DNA from: Saposhnikovia divaricata
Taxonomy: Eukaryota; Streptophyta; Magnoliopsida; Apiales; Apiaceae
Length of the DNA: 64,000 bases
NCBI GenBank assembly: GCA_036435485.1
Contig: CM071597.1
Location: 170,854,147-170,918,146, forward strand
Direction of reading: 5' to 3'
Of the stretch, positions 46,966-57,544 are shown one piece after another. The notes under the pieces were generated by a model that saw only the letters and a program-made list of their open reading frames with translations, did no database searches and was not told where the DNA came from. The translations under genes were made by a program, and so were the position numbers. How positions within the stretch are numbered: the stretch's first letter is position 1; each line of letters opens with the position of its first letter.

Positions 46966-49900
46966 TTAGTCAAAACCAGATACCATCCCTAGTTCATTGA
47001 CCAATCTTGTAAATGTTGCTTCACTTAGAGGCTTTGTGAAAACATCTGCAAGTTGTTGATCTGTAGGCACAAAGTGAAGCTCAATATTGCCTTCCTCTAC
47101 ATGCTCTCTGATAAAGTGATACCTTATGCTGATGTGCTTGGTCATTGAGTGTTGTACTGGATTACCTGTCATTGCAATAGCACTTTGATTATCACAGAAA
47201 ATAGGTATTTTACTATACCTCAACCCATAATCCAGTAGTTGATTCTTCATCCATAAAATCTGTGCACAACAGCTACCAGCAGCAATATACTCTGCTTCAG
47301 CTGTAGATGTAGATATTGACTTCTGTTTCTTGCTGTACCAAGACACTAGTCTGTCACCAAGAAATTGACAACTTCCACTTGTGCTTTTTCTGTCAATCTT
47401 ACAGCCAGCAAAATCTGCATCAGAGTAACCAAGTAGCTTAAAATCTGATTCTCTTGGGTACCACAGTCCTAAGGTTACAGTTCCCTTGAGATATTTGAAA
47501 ATCCTCTTCACAGCTGTTAAATGTGGTTCCCTTGGATCTGCCTGAAACCTTGCACACAGACAGGTGGCATACATGATATCAGGTCTACTAGCTGTTAAAT
47601 AGAGTAGAGAACCAATCATCCCTCTGTAACTTGTCATATCCACTGATGAACTTGTATCTTTGTCCAGTTTTGTTGCAGTTGCCATGGGAGTTGTTGCAGA
47701 CGAACAGTCAAGCATACCAAATTTCTTGAGAAGATTTCTGGTATATTTTGCTTGATTAATGAAAATTCCATCATCTGTTTGCTTCACTTGTAAGCCTAGA
47801 AAATAGCTTAACTCTCCCATCATACTCATTTGATATCTAGACTGCATGAGCTTGGCAAATTTCTTACAGAGTTTATCATTAGTAGATCCAAAAATGATAT
47901 CATCTACATATATCTGAACTAAGAGCAGGTCATTACCAGATTGAAAGTAAAACAGAGTTTTGTCAATAGTACCTCTGTGAAACCCACTTTCTAGTAGAAA
48001 TTTAGCAAGTGTTTCATACCATGCCCTAGGTGCCTGTTTGAGTCCATAGAGTGCTTTGTCTAACCTGTAGACATGATCTGGATATTTTGGATCTACAAAA
48101 CCAGGTGGTTGTTCAACAAATACTTCTTCTTCAAGTTTTCCATTCAGAAAAGCACTTTTCACATCCATTTGAAAAACCTTGAATTTCTTGTGAGAAGCAT
48201 AGGCAAGAAACATCCTTATTGCCTCCAACCTGGCAACTGGTGCAAAAGTCTCATCATAATCTATTCCTTCCTGCTGTGAATAGCCTTTAGCTACCAGTCT
48301 TGCTTTGTTCCTTGTGATCACACCATCACTGTCAGTTTTATTTCTGAAAACCCATTTAGTACCAACAATGGATCTGTTCTTTGGCCTTGGTACAAGGGTC
48401 CACACCTCATTTCTCTCAAATTCATTTAGCTCTTCTTGCATTGCTGTTATCCAGTCAGCATCTTTCAGAGCTTCTTCTACTTTCTTTGGCTCAGTTTGTG
48501 ACAAGAATGCATGAAACAGACATTCATTTGTTGTTGCACTTCTTGTCCTTACTCTTGCATCTGGATCACCAATAATTAAATCAGGTGTATGTGACTTAGT
48601 CCATTTTCTTGCAGAAGGCAGATTGCTTCTGTCATCATGTGATCCTCCCCCTTGATCCATGCTCTCCTGATTTTCTTGGTGCCTTTCTTCACTTTCTGAT
48701 GCTCCCCCTGAATGTGACTGCTCAGAATTTGAATGTTCAGAGTTTGAATCAACAGTGTTTGATTCAGTGTTATTAATTGAGTCACTATCAGTGTTTGAAT
48801 TATCACTTTGATGTGACTCTTCATGCTCCCCCTCAACTGGTTCTTCCCTTGTTTCTGATTGAAAAGTTTCTTCAGTGTATACCAGTAGAGGTTCAGAATT
48901 GACCTCAACAGTGTTTGTCAGATCTGTATCATCCGAGTTTAATAAATCTTCATTTTCAAAGTGCAATTGATCATGCTCATTAACATCTTCAAGTCCAGTT
49001 ATTTTCTTGTCATCAAATGACACATGAATAGACTCCATGATCACTCTGGTTCTCAGATTATAAACTCTGAATGCCTTTGTTGACAGTGGATAGCCAACAA
49101 AAATTCCTTCATCTGCCTTTAGGTCAAATTTGGTCAACTGTTCAGGATGAGTCTTCAACACAAAGCACTTGCATCCAAAAATATGAAAGTATTTTAGATT
49201 TGGCTTCTTCTTCTTCACCATTTCATATGGTGTTTTACCATGCTTGTTGATCAGTGTTGCATTTTGAGTAAAACAAGCAGTTTGAACTGCTTCTGCCCAG
49301 AAATAAGTTGGCAACTTTGCTTCATCTAGCATGGTTCTAGCAGCTTCTATCAAAGTTCTGTTCTTCCTCTCCACTACACCATTTTGTTGTGGAGTGCCAG
49401 GTGCAGAAAACTCTTGTCTGATCCCTTTACTCTTGCAAAATTCTTCCATAGATGAATTTCTGAACTCAGTTCCATTGTCACTTCTGATTATCTTCACTTG
49501 ATGCTCTGACCCTTTGTCCAGTTGGATTATATGTTCTGTCAGTGTTAATGATGTTTCATCCTTCTTTGCAAGAAAATATACCCATGTGAATCTGGTATAT
49601 TCATCAACAATGACTAATGCATATTTCTTCTTTCCAAGAGACATCACATTCACTGGACCAAAAAGATCAACATGTAGTAGATGATAAGGATCAACAATTG
49701 AAGACTCAGATTTGCTTTTGAAGGAGACTTTTCTCTGTTTAGCCTTTTGACAAGAATCACACAGTCCTTCTACATTCAACAAGGACTTTGGTAGACCTCT
49801 TACAAGATCATTCTTGATTAGCTCATTGATGTTGTTCAGGTTCAAATGAGAGAGTTTCTTGTGCCATTTCCAACTCTCTTCACTGGACATTCTTGTAGAC

Positions 49901-50286
49901 AGACACACTGCTTTTCCATCTGAGTTGGTTGACAATTTTATTTCATAGATGTTGTTGTGTCTGTTTCCAACTAGAGCAACTTTCCCTGTAGATTTACTGA
50001 TCACTTGGCAATATTCAGGCTGAAAATCTACATGATATCCTCTGTCACAGATTTGACTCACAGATAGCAAATCATGCTTGAGTCCTGGAACCAGAGCTAC
50101 ATTTGTGATGATGACATTTCCAAGATTAATATTGCCATATCCCAGTGTATGTCCTATGTTGCCATCTCCATAGGAAACTTCTGGGCCAGCCTTCTCCTCA
50201 TACTCTGATAGCAGGGCTTTATTTCCAGTCATGTGTCCTGAACATCCACTGTCCACGACTAGGGTACTGACCCTGGTGCCCTGCAA
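46966..50286 (-). CDS. Copia pol: protease, integrase, reverse transcriptase, RNase H (1106 codons, intact)
   Basis: The frame is open from a TTG-led start after a TGA to its stop. Protease D12-S-G lies in VVDSGCSGHMTG. The integrase zinc site is H142, H147, C176 and C179. The integrase triad is D207, D270 and E306 with the 35-residue spacing. A variable acidic linker (430-560) is rich in E, S and N. Reverse transcriptase spans about 625-870, with D708 (MDVKSAFLNG) and YVDD at 793-796. RNase H has D956 in YSDADFAG, E997 in STAEAEY and D1032. Every catalytic residue I can check is present. The order integrase before reverse transcriptase defines Copia. It has no in-frame ATG linkage to gag: the two frames meet near 50290 with a stop in each, so expression would need shift, splicing or re-initiation. 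Confidence 0.95.
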   Translation of the reverse strand: MQGTRVSTLVVDSGCSGHMTGNKALLSEYEEKAGPEVSYGDGNIGHTLGYGNINLGNVIITNVALVPGLKHDLLSVSQICDRGYHVDFQPEYCQVISKSTGKVALVGNRHNNIYEIKLSTNSDGKAVCLSTRMSSEESWKWHKKLSHLNLNNINELIKNDLVRGLPKSLLNVEGLCDSCQKAKQRKVSFKSKSESSIVDPYHLLHVDLFGPVNVMSLGKKKYALVIVDEYTRFTWVYFLAKKDETSLTLTEHIIQLDKGSEHQVKIIRSDNGTEFRNSSMEEFCKSKGIRQEFSAPGTPQQNGVVERKNRTLIEAARTMLDEAKLPTYFWAEAVQTACFTQNATLINKHGKTPYEMVKKKKPNLKYFHIFGCKCFVLKTHPEQLTKFDLKADEGIFVGYPLSTKAFRVYNLRTRVIMESIHVSFDDKKITGLEDVNEHDQLHFENEDLLNSDDTDLTNTVEVNSEPLLVYTEETFQSETREEPVEGEHEESHQSDNSNTDSDSINNTESNTVDSNSEHSNSEQSHSGGASESEERHQENQESMDQGGGSHDDRSNLPSARKWTKSHTPDLIIGDPDARVRTRSATTNECLFHAFLSQTEPKKVEEALKDADWITAMQEELNEFERNEVWTLVPRPKNRSIVGTKWVFRNKTDSDGVITRNKARLVAKGYSQQEGIDYDETFAPVARLEAIRMFLAYASHKKFKVFQMDVKSAFLNGKLEEEVFVEQPPGFVDPKYPDHVYRLDKALYGLKQAPRAWYETLAKFLLESGFHRGTIDKTLFYFQSGNDLLLVQIYVDDIIFGSTNDKLCKKFAKLMQSRYQMSMMGELSYFLGLQVKQTDDGIFINQAKYTRNLLKKFGMLDCSSATTPMATATKLDKDTSSSVDMTSYRGMIGSLLYLTASRPDIMYATCLCARFQADPREPHLTAVKRIFKYLKGTVTLGLWYPRESDFKLLGYSDADFAGCKIDRKSTSGSCQFLGDRLVSWYSKKQKSISTSTAEAEYIAAGSCCAQILWMKNQLLDYGLRYSKIPIFCDNQSAIAMTGNPVQHSMTKHISIRYHFIREHVEEGNIELHFVPTDQQLADVFTKPLSEATFTRLVNELGMVSGFD

Positions 50287-50296
50287 TCACAAACAA

Positions 50297-52541
50297 TCAC
50301 TGATTATTAGTTTTAAGGATCCAGACTTGCTTGGATCCTTTGGCTTTCTTAATTCTGTTAGCTTTTGCAGCGGAATTCACATTAACAGAGTTTAAGCTAA
50401 CTTTTTCAGAGTTTACATTTGCAGAGTTTACTTTAACCCATTTTAAATTTGGTTTGGGTTCATAGTAATTATAGTAAATAGCATGATAATCTCTGCAAGT
50501 GTAAATAGAGTGCCAAGTACTTCCACAGTGTTTGCATAAAGTCTGTGGTCTTGTTCTCACATAATCACTCTTTACTGCAGTTTTAGAGGGCAAAGAATTA
50601 ATGTTTTTATTCTTACTGCAGAAATTAGCAAGATGATTAGTGCTACCACAGTTAAAGCATGTTTTCCTAGGAGCTAATGAGGCAAGCATTGGCTTTATTC
50701 CTGATGTTATGCCTACCTTACCATTTCTCTGTTTTTCTTAGGCATTCTCTGTTTGTTGACAGATTTTATCTCCTTAAGCTTATGCTTTAGTTGTTTATCT
50801 GTCATTAAACCAATGTTAGCCTCTTTAACAAAAGTTTTAGCATATGACTCTTTAACAGCCTTTTTCTGTGCTTCAGTCTTAGGTCCACCTGTTCCCATGA
50901 CATTACCCTCAGATGAACAATGTGGTCTAACCTTTACCTGATTTTCAAATCTAAGTTCATCTCCTACAGAGTAACCTAGACCTACTGTATCTGACTGAAA
51001 CACTTCTTGAGTGTCTTTACCAGAGTGTGTCCATGTTTTAATGATGTGTTTAGTATCCTCCAATTCAGATTCTAGTTGCTTATACTTACCTAGCAACTCC
51101 TGTTCAATAAACACTGCATCATCTCTCTCTTTTTGAATTTTATTCATGTTCTCTAGCTGTTCCTCAACAAGTTTATTTCTTTCTTTGAGTTGAGAACACT
51201 CAGACTTTATCCTTTCATTTTCTAAAGTCTGATCCCTATAACTGATATGCAATGCTTTAAGATAAATTCTCAATTCAGTTATATCATCAGTGTTATAAGC
51301 ATAGGTAGTTGGAGGTACCTTGAGATCATCATTTTCAGTCTTAGTAGTAGCCATGAGAGCATAGTTGACTTCCTCATCTGAATCTGAAGTGTCTGCCCAA
51401 TCTCTGCCTTTGGTGTAGAGTGCCTTTTCAGTTTTACCCTTCTTGCACTCAGGAGCATAGTGACCCATCTCCTTACATTTGTAGCATTGAATCTCAGACT
51501 TATCTTTCTTACCAGATTTGAAGTCCTTTCCCTCAGATTTCTTGAAATTCTTCTTGTCAAACTTTGAGTAGTCCTTGGAGAATCTCTTTCCCTTCTTGAA
51601 GTTCTTGTATCCCATCTTCTTGAAGGTCTTTACCATCAATGCAGCCATTTGCATCATCTCCTCATCATCTTCAGAATCAGACGATTCATCTGTGTTTGAG
51701 TCAACATCAGTGTTTGATGACTCATTCTCTGAATGAATGACTAAAGCTTTTCCTTTTGCCTTTCTTCTTGATGCTTCCTTCTTTGATGGTTTCTCCTCAG
51801 CCTTAAGAGCAACAGACTTTGACTTTCTACTAGATCTTTTGTTTCTTTGCTCCAATTCCAATTCATGGGTTTTGAGTAGTCCATAAATTTCATCAATTTC
51901 TGTTTCACCAAGTTCATAATTATCTCTTATAGTGGTTGTTTTCACATCCCACTTTTCAGGTAAAGAGAGAAGAAACTTGAGATTTGAATCTTCTAAATCA
52001 TACTCTTTGTCCACCAATGACAAATCATTGAGCAGTTTACAGAATCTGTCAAATGTTTCTGTCATGGTTTCATCAGATCTTGCCTCAAAATGCTCATACT
52101 CCTGAGTGAGTATGTTCCTTCTGTTCTTCTTAATTGCAGGAGTTCCTTGACATCTAACCTCAAGTGCATCCCATATCTCCTTTGCAGTTGTGCAGTTTAT
52201 CACTTTATTAGACATAACATTGTCTAACGCACTGTGAAGTAAATGCCTTACCTTCGCATCCTTTGCAATAGATGAAAGATCCTCAGCAGTTAGATCTTTC
52301 TTCTCTTCTCTTTTGGAATAACTTTTGATTCCTCACCGGCAGCAGCAGTAGATAACTTTGTAGGTTTGTGAGGACCTTCATAAATTCTGTCCAGATATTC
52401 TGGATCTGTAGCCTTCAGAAACATGGTCATCTTCACCTTCCAAATTGCATACTCTAATGGCCTTAGTATAGGAACCCTAATTGTTTCATACCTACTAACA
52501 GTAGTAGGAGCTTTCTCAGATGGTGGAGGTATCTCTGCCAT
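50297..52541 (-). pseudogene. Copia gag with three zinc knuckles and two frameshifts
   Basis: The ATG at 52541 opens MAEIPPPSEKAPTTVSRYE. The frame ends early at about 52290, coding continues one frame over from about 52305 to 50713, and shifts again near 50720 to run to 50297. The early part (YAIWKVKMTMFLKATD, TAKEIWDALEVRCQGT) is the gag core of plant Copia elements, which forms the virus-like particle. A CX2CX4HX4C knuckle, CYKCKEMGHYAPEC, lies in the middle part. Two more, CFNCGSTNHLANFC and CKHCGSTWHSIYTC, are in the last part. A coiled-coil-like helix (LKERNKLVEEQLENMNKIQ) lies between. Both breaks fall in GA-rich runs and each fits one extra GA pair. Total near 750 codons. Confidence 0.85.
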
Positions 52542-52589
52542 TGATTACTATTGCGTTTGGATCTTTAACTGTAATAAAGTAACAGATTT

Positions 52590-52602
52590 GGCTCTGATAC
52601 CA
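52590..52602 (-). other. Primer-binding site of the Copia element
   Basis: The minus strand reads TGGTATCAGAGCC two bases inside the 5' LTR. It is complementary to the 3' end of initiator tRNA-Met. Confidence 0.95.
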
Positions 52603-52604
52603 CT

Positions 52605-53211
52605 TGTTAGGTCGAATACACAATATATAATCAAGTATTGTATGAATAAGTAACAAGAACACACGTTTTAACTCTTAAAACTGTTTGGAATAAATAATTC
52701 CTCTCTCGGTGATGTAAAGTATCACAGAGAGCTGCTTAGGTTACAAGAATGTTATTCGTTCACGATGGATACCCTTCTAGGGTTAACCTAACTGTATTTA
52801 TAAGATATACAGCTACGTACAATCGTAAATTGATTCTCCTAAAATTAAGCTATACAATTGATATCAATTACGATTGCTACACGTCTTCTAAGTCAACTCA
52901 ATCTCTTTGATAGCTATCCAATCTTCAAAGATATTGCTTCCATATTAATATTAAATTAATCTTCAAACTCTGTTGACTTGTAGACGCTCCCAGTAGACAG
53001 ACTTTAGCAAACTCTGTTCTCTCCATGCTAACAGTGTTTGCGCTTCCATGTATTCAGCTATCAGTGTTTACGCTTTCCTCTGTCAGCGTTTGCGCTTCCA
53101 GCAATCAGCGTATACTCAAACTCTGTTACAACTGCTTTCATTAACAAGTTAAACTCTCTTTACCTGTAACACTTAAACACTGACATTAAATCACATCAAT
53201 TATATCTAACA
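52605..53211 (-). repeat. 5' LTR of the Copia element (607 bp)
   Basis: The partner of 40653-41259, with one mismatch. It is followed by target duplication AGTTA. Confidence 0.97.
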
Positions 53212-54541
53212 AGTTATAAGTTGAGCAAGCAAACACGTCTCACAAGCTCTTATGGACTTATAAGCCATAAGCTACAAACTTTATGAAATTTCAAACAGCG
53301 TCATAGTCCAATCCTAAACTTAATAATTCAAAACAAACTTGGAATAAAATAATTTAAATAATTATAATGCTAAGGATTATAAATGATGGGACTATTATAC
53401 TAGAATTATTATCCCATAATTATAATTCCTCCAAACAAACATGACCGAAGAGTTTATTTTTATGATATTCAAATTTTCGTGCATATATATATTATTCTTT
53501 TCAAAAAGAATTTTTAATATTATATGTAAACATTATATTTATATATATAATAATCATAAAAGGGAACTTATTCATAACACTGTAACGCCAAAATAATCTC
53601 AATCATTGATTGTAATAATAATTTTAAAAATAGACGATCAAGATTATATATCATATTAAAAGGAAAATTATAATCTAAAAAGGATAAAATTAAAAAAGAT
53701 TGAATTATAATTTAATTCTATAACAAAAATTATAATTTGAAAAGACATAATTAAAAAAGGTTTTATTAGAATTGAATTTTATTTATTTATCTATTAATTT
53801 TAAAAAAAGTTCATATTTAATATTTGGGCTCTATCTCAAGATCTAGAAATCAGATTTGGATGATTTTACAGCCCACTTAAAACTTATAAAATTATCTTTA
53901 ATTTATTGATGGTTTAACAATTTTTATCCAAATGAAAACACTCAGAACCTCAAGATAAAATATGACTACGAATTTTTACATTAATCCTATTCACTGTAAA
54001 ATACATACATTGATAATCCAATTCAATGTCGAAAAACTAATTATATATGATTCAAATCTTTGACATTCACTTTTCCGTATTTCAATATTAATACACTTTT
54101 TTGTTTACATGTTAAAGTATTAAAAAAAAAAATTTATGCTAGATCTAACGTTGTTCATCTATTTATTTTACGATCTAACGGTTTTTTCTTATTTATTTTG
54201 TCGTACTAAGTACCAGACTATCAACTACCAAATATTTGGACAATCCTCTTACACTTATTATTAAAATTGTATTTGGTTGCTAATACCACTATCTTCAAAT
54301 AATAAGAAGGTTATTTTAATAATTAAAATGAAATATAAATAGATTTCCTAAATCGAATAAAATTTTCAACGTAAAAAATCGACAATTTATTCTCTCTTTT
54401 GTTTATTGTTAGTTTTAATTGCAAAATAATTATTAAACCATCATTAAATTAAAAATTATTTTGTTAATTCCACGTGGGCTATAAAATCGTTCAATTCAAG
54501 TTTTAAGAATTGAAGATAAACATATAGTAAATTGAACGTGT

Positions 54542-54546
<5 letters not shown>

Positions 54547-54575
<29 letters not shown>
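54547..54575. repeat. (TA)n microsatellite
   Basis: About 14 TA units without interruption. Confidence 0.9.
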
Positions 54576-54578
<3 letters not shown>

Positions 54579-55928
54579 AATTTTTTGAAAACAATTTGAT
54601 ATGTAAATTAAGAACAAATAAATATTAGAAAAATAATACAATTATAGATATTAGAAAAGGAGCGGTGAATTTCACATATTATAGGCTAGTATATGATAAG
54701 GAGAATAATGGGTTTGAGATCGAGTCATCTTGAGATCATAAGATTTTTACATGTGAAATTTTAAGAACATATTTATAAATTCAAACATGAATTATATTAC
54801 TATAAATGTATGTTGATGTTTTATATTAAAAAGTGATATAAACTCATGGTATTACCTGCAATCGGTATTCTAAAAGATGGAAATCGACATTAATTGATAG
54901 AGATATCTTATAGTGATTAATCGGATAATTGATGATCAGGGCCTAGCCAGAAAACTTAGCCAGTAGGGTCAAAAAATAAGTTCATTAAAAAAATGTACTC
55001 AATTATAAAAATGTGACAAACAATCCATCGTTAAATTATATTTATAAATTTATAATTGTTCTCCATGATTTTCATAATTGCTTCATCGACAATATCATAG
55101 GAGGTAGCAACTTCATTGACAATTACAATCTATTTACTTTTATTTCTAATTAATTTAATTTTTGTTTTATTCTTCTTTATTTATTAATCGTTTACATCCT
55201 GCTCAATATTAATCCATTTTTGTTAAATATGGAAGACAAATCAATTTTATGCACCTTTTACATATCATATGAATTAAGTGGGATCAAAAACAAATTTTAA
55301 GTGGGGTCAACTTCTATTTTTGGGGTTCAAAAACAAAATATTAAAATTTTATATAATACATATATGAAGCATTGAAGAGTTGAGGGGGTGCAAGTGACCG
55401 CACTACCCCTGCTGATGATTAATCGGAAGCAATTTCATTTAATAAATAATAAATAATAATTTTATTTAAACATCATCAAGGTATAAAATAATTTACAAAT
55501 GAAAATCATATATGTCACTAGTCCAATATTGATATTCAAAATGTTATGATTTACATTAAAAAAATCACATATCATTAGTTTATATTTGGTAGTAATGAAA
55601 AGAGTAATTCAATTTGAGTAGAATAAATGGTAAATTAGGATTTAAGTAAAAATTTTGTTAATAAATTAACTCATATATAGTAGTCAATATATTATATACT
55701 GCTAGTATTTTTTTAGAAATGATTAATAGTCAATATACTTTTAGAACACTGTTGAGATCAACCTCAAACACAATTTTTTTTATGATAAATCCTAGATTTT
55801 TATAGAATTTGTATTTTAAATTAATTTACTTGCTACAAAACTTGAATAGAACCGCAACTACTAGTAGGAATACACAGTTGGGAGAAATATCTCTTTCTCT
55901 CTCTCATGCACCTGTCACTTCAAATAAT

Positions 55929-56015
55929 TTTGTCTTCTCACGGTATCCATATATTTCTGTACTGTGACGTTTGTCTTCTCACGGTATCCATATATTTCTG
56001 TACTGTGACGTTTGT
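55929..56015 (+). repeat. 41-bp tandem duplication
   Basis: TTTGTCTTCTCACGGTATCC starts at 55929 and 55970; the units end CTGTACTGTGACG. A third partial unit (TTTGTCCTCAC) follows. Confidence 0.92.
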
Positions 56016-56061
56016 CCTCACATATGGTGATTTGGTGAATTTAAAAAAGGGTTAAATATTA

Positions 56062-56318
56062 CTCCCTCTGTCTCAAATTAATCTTCCCCTTTGCAATGTC
56101 GGCCCTGTTCATAATATGAGACAAATTACTAATTTACGCATAATCTATAAACTAAATATAGTCATGAGTGATCTTGTTGGATTCGTATTTATGAGTACTT
56201 TAATACAGTGAAGTTTTTATATTTAGTACTAATACAAAATTCAAGATATTAACGATCAAAAGTATGCGTTGGCAAACGTGTTTTTTAAAATGGGAAGAGT
56301 TTTTTGAGACGGAGGGAG
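56062..56318. mobile_element. Stowaway MITE, copy 2
   Basis: Starts CTCCCTCTGTCTC and ends GAGACGGAGGGAG, flanked by TA (56060-56061 and 56319-56320). Length 257 bp. The interior matches the copy at 14487-14745 nearly throughout, in the same orientation. Confidence 0.95.
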
Positions 56319-56348
56319 TAAGTTCTTAATTAGCTTCAAGAACTATTA

Positions 56349-56842
56349 AAGTCTGTTTGGTTTATCTTAAAATAAGTAGTTTATAGCTTAAAGTGATAAG
56401 TGTCATATAACTGATAAGTAGATCAGAGCTTATAAATCAGTAAAGTGTTTGGTAAATCAGAACTTATAAATCAGTAGAGTGTTTGGTATATCAGAATTTA
56501 TAAGTTAACTTTTTTTATTATTTTCAAAATATTTGTTTTTTAATATAAATCAATGGATATCAATGGATAGATTTCGATAAGTAAAAAAAATTGATATACA
56601 TATCAATTTTTTAATAAATGGATCAAAAGATATATGATTTTGAAGATTTGAAAAATATTATATATTACGTGTATCGAGAAATAAGAATAATCTGAAAGTT
56701 GAATGTTAGGAAGAAATAACATTCAACTTATGGATAATAAGCTGTAATAAGCACATTAAAATTATTTACCCAAACGGTATCTATAAGTGGAATTGGGCAT
56801 TTAAGGTGTAAGTGCTCGGCGATGTGAAATGCCAAACACCCA
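56349..56842. mobile_element. Harbinger/Tourist-like MITE (494 bp)
   Basis: Ends AAGTCTGTTTGGTTT and GCCAAACACCCA form short imperfect inverted repeats. TTA flanks both sides (56346-56348 and 56843-56845), as in PIF/Harbinger insertions. Inside, AAATCAGAACTTATAAATCAG-like units repeat. It is related to the element split by the Copia insertion. Confidence 0.55.
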
Positions 56843-56981
56843 TTAAGTTCTGTGTTAAACGATCATGAAACAAATTATTTGTTTTTTCAATCGGGTTGTA
56901 TCTACAATCGAGGGTTTGTCCCGCTGTTTTGTATTGAGTTGTTTTGATTTAGTAATAAAATTCTCAGCTTTTCATAAAAAA

Positions 56982-57535
56982 GGGTTAAATATCAAATTGA
57001 CCACTGAATAACTTGACATATCTCAAATACATCATTGATAAATTCGGGGTCTTATTTAAAATACTTTTAAAAATATAAATATCAAACAATTACCTTTATA
57101 TATGTACTCGGGAAGTAAAAATAATTTTTAATCGAATTCTACACATTATTCTTAAATGCTACTGTAACTAAATGAAAGATTATGGATTCTAGTATTTTTG
57201 ATAATATATTTAGATTTTAAGAAATTTATTTCCTATTTATTTTTAATTAAATCAAAGAAAATACTATAAAATTAAAAATAAACAGTATAAAAATTTATTA
57301 AAACCTAAATATATTATCAGAATTACTAAAATTATTAACCTTTCGTTTGGTTATGGTGCCATTAAAGAAAAATGTGTAGAACTCAATGAAAAATTATTTT
57401 TAATTTCCGAGTACATTTTAAAGGTAGTCATTTGATATTTATCTTTTTAAAGGTGTTTGAAATGAGATCCCAAATTTATCAATGATATATTTATGATATT
57501 TCAAGTTATTTAGTGACCAATTTGATATTTAATCC
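56982..57535. mobile_element. Foldback (MULE-like) element with long inverted arms
   Basis: The left arm starts GGGTTAAATATCAAATTGAC and the right arm ends CAATTTGATATTTAATCC. Complementarity continues inward for roughly 250 bases (ATCATTGATAAATT, TACTCGG, GTGTAGAA). Nine flanking bases, CATAAAAAA and TGTAAAAAA, are similar, which fits a Mutator-type 9-bp duplication. No coding sequence. Confidence 0.7.
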
Positions 57536-57544
57536 TGTAAAAAA

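Larger units (their letters stand above)
40653..53211 (-). mobile_element. Young Copia LTR retrotransposon, SIRE/Maximus-like (12,559 bp)
   Basis: Two 607-bp LTRs (TGTTAGG...CTAACA) differ at one position. The flanks are AGTTA at 40648-40652 and 53212-53216, a perfect 5-bp duplication. Coding is on the minus strand in the order gag, protease, integrase, reverse transcriptase, RNase H (Copia order), then a very long accessory ORF before the 3' LTR. The tRNA-Met primer site, YVDDIIFGS in the polymerase, a gag with zinc knuckles and an extra ORF in the env position fit the SIRE/Maximus (Sirevirus) lineage. Pol is open throughout, while gag and the accessory ORF each contain frame breaks, so this copy is probably not autonomous as sequenced. 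Confidence 0.95.
40334..53303. mobile_element. Harbinger-like MITE split by the Copia insertion
   Basis: The left piece 40334-40652 starts TGGGTGTTTGGGTATC and matches the 56349-56842 element in its first 130 bases (ATGTCATATAAGTGATAAGTG). The right piece 53212-53303 ends AAACAGCGTCA. With the 12.6-kb Copia element removed, a MITE of about 0.4 kb is left. Its own target duplication is unsure (TAG on both sides). Confidence 0.45.
53304..56059. other. Intergenic, strongly AT-rich
   Basis: No gene is seen. It holds a (TA)n microsatellite at about 54547-54575 and a 41-bp tandem duplication at 55929-56015. Confidence 0.55.

Noticed and set aside
48073..48575. Plus-strand open frames inside the Copia pol
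   Set aside because: Antisense shadows of a long, well-supported reading frame.
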